A stretch of DNA of 7,826 bases, taken from the NCBI GenBank assembly GCA_029555925.1, contig JAKPQU010000228.1, positions 1-7,826 of the forward strand. Direction: 5' to 3'. This document shows positions 6,024 through 7,826 of the stretch, piece by piece. Source of the stretch: Bacillota bacterium. Lineage in GTDB: Bacteria; Eremiobacterota; SpSt-956; JAKJGF01. Numbering within the stretch: the stretch's first letter is position 1; the number at the start of each line of letters is the position of its first letter. Both the position numbers and the translations under genes were made by a program. The notes under the pieces were generated by a model. The model did no database searches and was not told where the DNA came from. It worked only from the letters and a program-made list of their open reading frames with translations.

Positions 6024-6109
6024 TTTATATGAGAATCGTGACGCGTAACGCGTAACGCGTGACGGGGGGAACAAATTTTCATTTTTCGTTGTGACCGTAT
6101 CGGTCATGG
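6024..6109 (-). repeat. Composite element type B, inverted copy with four heptads
   Basis: Reading on the minus strand it starts CCATGACCG and ends GATTCTCATATAAA, matching 5330-5407. Its array (6038-6065) has four in-phase units, GTGACGC, GTAACGC twice and GTGACGG on the plus strand, one unit more than the partner. The outer end contains a near-palindrome, GTGACCG-TAT-CGGTCAT (6091-6107). Confidence 0.85.
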
Positions 6110-6114
6110 CTGTT

Positions 6115-6153
6115 AGTGAATAGTGAAAGCCAGAAAATCTTATACTATTTACT
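6115..6153. repeat. Small hairpin from AGTGAATAGT units
   Basis: AGTGAATAGT (6115-6124) pairs with ACTATTTACT (6144-6153), 9 of 10 Watson-Crick plus one G-T, with a 19-nt loop. The left arm has a 7-bp rhythm (TTAGTGA, ATAGTGA), and the right arm runs into the left terminal repeat of the MITE-like element at 6148. Confidence 0.4.
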
Positions 6154-6240
6154 GAGGTGAGCATAAATAATACATATATGCTCTCGTGACGAGTGACAGG
6201 AGGAAGACTGCTATTGCATGCTTATGCTCAGGTCAGTATT
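6148..6240 (-). mobile_element. MITE-like element with terminal inverted repeats (copy 1, two heptads)
   Basis: The element is 93 bp. Its ends are TTTACTGaggTGAGCATAA (6148-6166) and the complementary TTATGCTCAggtCAGTAtt (6222-6240). Inside are GCATG, a CTTCCTCC tract on the minus strand, a two-unit heptad array (6186-6199) and CATATATG. The 107-bp copy at 7720-7826 is homologous in the opposite orientation. A possible 4-bp target duplication ATTT flanks the ACTG...CAGT core (6147-6150 and 6238-6241). It encodes nothing. It ends 12 nt past the transporter's stop codon, and its paired ends could fold as a 3' hairpin for that gene's transcript. Confidence 0.8.
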
Positions 6241-6252
6241 TATCTGAAGCAT

Positions 6253-7482
6253 TTATCTGTCCCTGTCAGGAATTTGCTTTATGAAAGGCTTCTTGAAAAT
6301 ACTCAGCCATATTGTTTCACATATCAGTGGTATGATTATTGTTATAGTTCCCAGTGCTAAAATAAGATTACTCCAGTTAAGGGAAATCAGCATCATTCCG
6401 ATACTGCCAGTGCATATGCCGGTGCAGCCTATCAGTGATACGACTGAGCCTGTATCTTCCTGCTGTTGTTCCAGCATCAGATTTACACCGGGGGGACGGA
6501 TACAACTTCCTGCCAGAGTGGATGGCAGGAGTGTGATGGCAAATATCCACGGTTTCAGACTGCCAAGGGTGCAGATCAGTAATCCGCTTATGGCTACCAG
6601 CAAGAAACAGACGATAATAATTGAAGAAGGGCTGATTTTTTTTGACAGATATAAATATAATATGGGGCCGACCAGTAACCCGATTGCGTTTGCTGTAAAA
6701 TAATAGCCGTATGTCCGTGCACTCAGTCTGAAACCGTCTATATATATGTAAGACGATGATGCGAGGAAAGCCATAAAAGGAATACCTGACAGGGAAAACA
6801 CTATGAGAAGAGATGTAAAACCAGGGTTTTTTAATACAGAACCGAGCCTCCCTATTGTTTCCCCTATTGTTCCCATGTGGCAATTCTCTATTGTTTCTTT
6901 CAACATGACAGCACCTGTCATTGCCAGAGCTCCTATGGCAGCCAGAAGGAGAAATACACCGCGCCATGATGTAAATTCCAGGATTATACCGCCAATGACC
7001 GGAGCCACTGCCGGTGATAGTACAACCATGGACTGAACCATCGCCAGTGCAGTTTCACGCTGTCTGCCATGGTAAACATCCTTTACCATCGCTGTCGCTA
7101 CAGCAGAAGCCGCTCCTCCTCCGAGAGCCTGAAAAATACGGCACATGATGAGTTGATAAATTGTACCTGCATAGATGCATGAAAGGCTTGCAATTATATA
7201 GAGACTGAGACCTGAAATCAGTACGGGCTTGCGGCCGTATCTGTCGCTTAATGGCCCCCATATCAGCATCCCCAGACCAAAGAAAGCCATAAATAATATA
7301 AGAGTGAGATTGGCCTGGTTTACCGGAACATTAAAATATTTTGCCATACCCGGCAGGGCAGGAAGATAAAGGTCGGTAGACAGTGGTATGAAGGCACTCA
7401 GGAGTGTTATCAGAGCTATTAAACCTTTTTCCCCGAGATATGTCTGACCTCTGTCTTTATTTATGGTCTTTATTTTTTTCAT
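6253..7482 (-). CDS. Bcr/CflA-type MFS drug efflux transporter
   Basis: The product has 409 residues, typical for the 12-helix DHA1 subfamily of inner-membrane proton antiporters that includes Bcr and CflA. Helix 1 carries the family signature STDLYLPALPGMAKYF (35-50). The MFS motif A loop is GPLSDRYGRKPVL (76-88), R115 lies in CRIFQALGG, and a motif C-like LSPAVAPVIGG (155-165) follows, then KET before the central loop. Helices alternate regularly to about residue 395, and a basic tail (FKKPFIKQIPDRDR) closes the protein. The family exports antibiotics such as bicyclomycin, chloramphenicol-like compounds and sulfonamides; the substrate here cannot be read from sequence. The start is fixed by CGGAGG 5 nt before the ATG. 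A TATAAT box lies just upstream, inside a 33-bp segment that is duplicated. By eye it is richer in G/C than its neighbours, and it is flanked by opposed MITE-like copies, which hints at acquisition by transfer. No local regulator gene is present. Confidence 0.9.
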   Translation of the reverse strand: MKKIKTINKDRGQTYLGEKGLIALITLLSAFIPLSTDLYLPALPGMAKYFNVPVNQANLTLILFMAFFGLGMLIWGPLSDRYGRKPVLISGLSLYIIASLSCIYAGTIYQLIMCRIFQALGGGAASAVATAMVKDVYHGRQRETALAMVQSMVVLSPAVAPVIGGIILEFTSWRGVFLLLAAIGALAMTGAVMLKETIENCHMGTIGETIGRLGSVLKNPGFTSLLIVFSLSGIPFMAFLASSSYIYIDGFRLSARTYGYYFTANAIGLLVGPILYLYLSKKISPSSIIIVCFLLVAISGLLICTLGSLKPWIFAITLLPSTLAGSCIRPPGVNLMLEQQQEDTGSVVSLIGCTGICTGSIGMMLISLNWSNLILALGTITIIIPLICETIWLSIFKKPFIKQIPDRDR

Positions 7483-7502
7483 GTTTTCCTCCGTTAAAAT
7501 AA

Positions 7503-7535
7503 ATTATACTGTATTTCATAACTTATTAGAATTTA
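7503..7535 (-). promoter_or_regulatory. Transporter promoter, proximal copy of a 33-bp direct repeat
   Basis: On the minus strand a perfect TATAAT (7503-7508) lies 20 nt before the transporter ATG. The -35 is weak (TTCTAA with 17-nt spacing). The whole segment is repeated at 7691-7723 with a single mismatch. The start site would fall near 7496, leaving a very short leader containing the Shine-Dalgarno. Confidence 0.5.
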
Positions 7536-7542
7536 AGTCGTC

Positions 7543-7629
7543 GTGACGCGTTACGGGTTTAGTCCCTGCGCATTACGCATTACGCTTTACGAGGTCATTA
7601 TTTATGGATAGTTATGAAACTAACTATAA
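7543..7629 (+). repeat. Heptads plus module A, second copy of the window-start repeat
   Basis: Two heptads (GTGACGC, GTTACGG; 7543-7556) are followed by TTTAGTCCCTGCG, then CATTACG, CATTACG and CTTTACG (7571-7591) and the 39-bp module A (7591-7629). From 7558 on it matches 1-79 apart from two substitutions and one whole heptad that is absent here. Confidence 0.9.
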
Positions 7630-7641
7630 TAGTATAACAAT

Positions 7642-7658
7642 AGAAAATAATATTTTCT
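7642..7658. other. Tight palindrome AGAAAATA-A-TATTTTCT
   Basis: An 8-bp perfect inverted repeat with a single central base lies about 160 nt upstream of the transporter start, between the two promoter copies. It has the shape of a dimeric regulator site but could be chance in AT-rich DNA. Confidence 0.25.
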
Positions 7659-7690
7659 GTAATGGGCAACTCTAATATACAGGAAATTTC

Positions 7691-7723
7691 ATTATATTGT
7701 ATTTCATAACTTATTAGAATTTA
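7691..7723 (-). promoter_or_regulatory. Distal copy of the 33-bp promoter-bearing direct repeat
   Basis: It is identical to 7503-7535 except at one base and carries the same TATAAT (7691-7696) on the minus strand. If active it would make a transporter transcript with a leader of about 200 nt running through module A. Its far end overlaps the start of the MITE-like copy at 7720. Confidence 0.4.
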
Positions 7724-7826
7724 CTGTTCTGAGCATAAGCATGTAATAAAAGTTTTCCTCCCGTCACGCGTCACGCGTTACGTGTCACGAGAGCATATAT
7801 GGGTTATTTATGCTCACTTCAGTAAA
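7720..7826 (+). mobile_element. MITE-like element with terminal inverted repeats (copy 2, four heptads)
   Basis: The element is 107 bp and reaches the last base of the window. Its ends are TTTACTGttcTGAGCATAA and, reading inward from the right, TTTACTGaagTGAGCATAA: 16 of 19 positions match. The heptad array (7763-7790) has GTCACGC twice, GTTACGT and GTCACGA. It is 14 bp longer than the inverted copy at 6148-6240, which is two heptads. It has no coding capacity. Confidence 0.82.

Noticed and set aside
6377..6967. 196-residue frame on the minus strand
   Set aside because: It lies wholly inside the transporter gene in another frame and its translation has no domain-like pattern.
1..7826. CRISPR array
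   Set aside because: The repeats are 7 bp and contiguous, without unique spacers of regular length, and no cas gene is present.

Overview
The window carries seven protein genes, all on the minus strand, separated by unusually long intergenic gaps filled with short repeats. By eye the base composition is AT-rich, and most genes have good Shine-Dalgarno sequences (GGAGG or close). Two products have signal peptides, and one of these also has a C-terminal membrane anchor. This fits a Gram-negative-type, probably environmental bacterium. I cannot name the lineage. The mix of a divergent long-form phosphoglycerate mutase, an exported LIM/DA1-like protein and dense heptanucleotide repeats suggests a poorly sampled phylum.

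Layout from left to right. 1-285: no gene; a repeat module (1-79), an AT-rich stretch with nothing recognisable (about 80-179), a strong hairpin (180-221) and a heptad array (255-275). 286-903: Q/N/G-rich protein with EF-hand-like helix repeats. 1059-1616: exported TPR protein with a TTGACA promoter next to an eight-unit heptad array. 1812-2954: exported protein with four CxxC zinc modules, a DA1-like HExxH peptidase domain and a C-terminal membrane anchor. 2955-3182: repeats only. 3183-3365: 60-residue CxxC/SHGICxxC protein. 3366-3532: an AT hairpin and a dispersed palindromic repeat. 3533-5296: 2,3-bisphosphoglycerate-independent phosphoglycerate mutase family protein with an altered nucleophile loop. 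5297-5449: composite repeat element. 5450-5887: two-CBS-domain protein. 5888-6252 (365 bases): no gene; an inverted copy of that composite element, a small hairpin and a MITE-like element. 6253-7482: Bcr/CflA-type drug efflux transporter. 7483-7826 (344 bases): no gene; a duplicated promoter segment, a second copy of the repeat module from the window start, and a second MITE-like copy.

The genes do not form an obvious pathway or operon; the gaps are 107 to 370 bases and most genes appear to be separate units. The most striking content is intergenic. There are about a dozen arrays of a degenerate 7-bp unit with a GTNAC core (consensus near GTNACGC). They are bounded by recurring flank modules that pair in different combinations. 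Homologous copies differ by almost exactly 7 or 14 bp, as expected if whole heptads are gained or lost. One class has terminal inverted repeats and flanks the transporter gene in opposite orientations. Several arrays form hairpins against stop codons or sit beside promoters, so they may act as mobile terminators or regulatory cassettes. That functional reading is inference.
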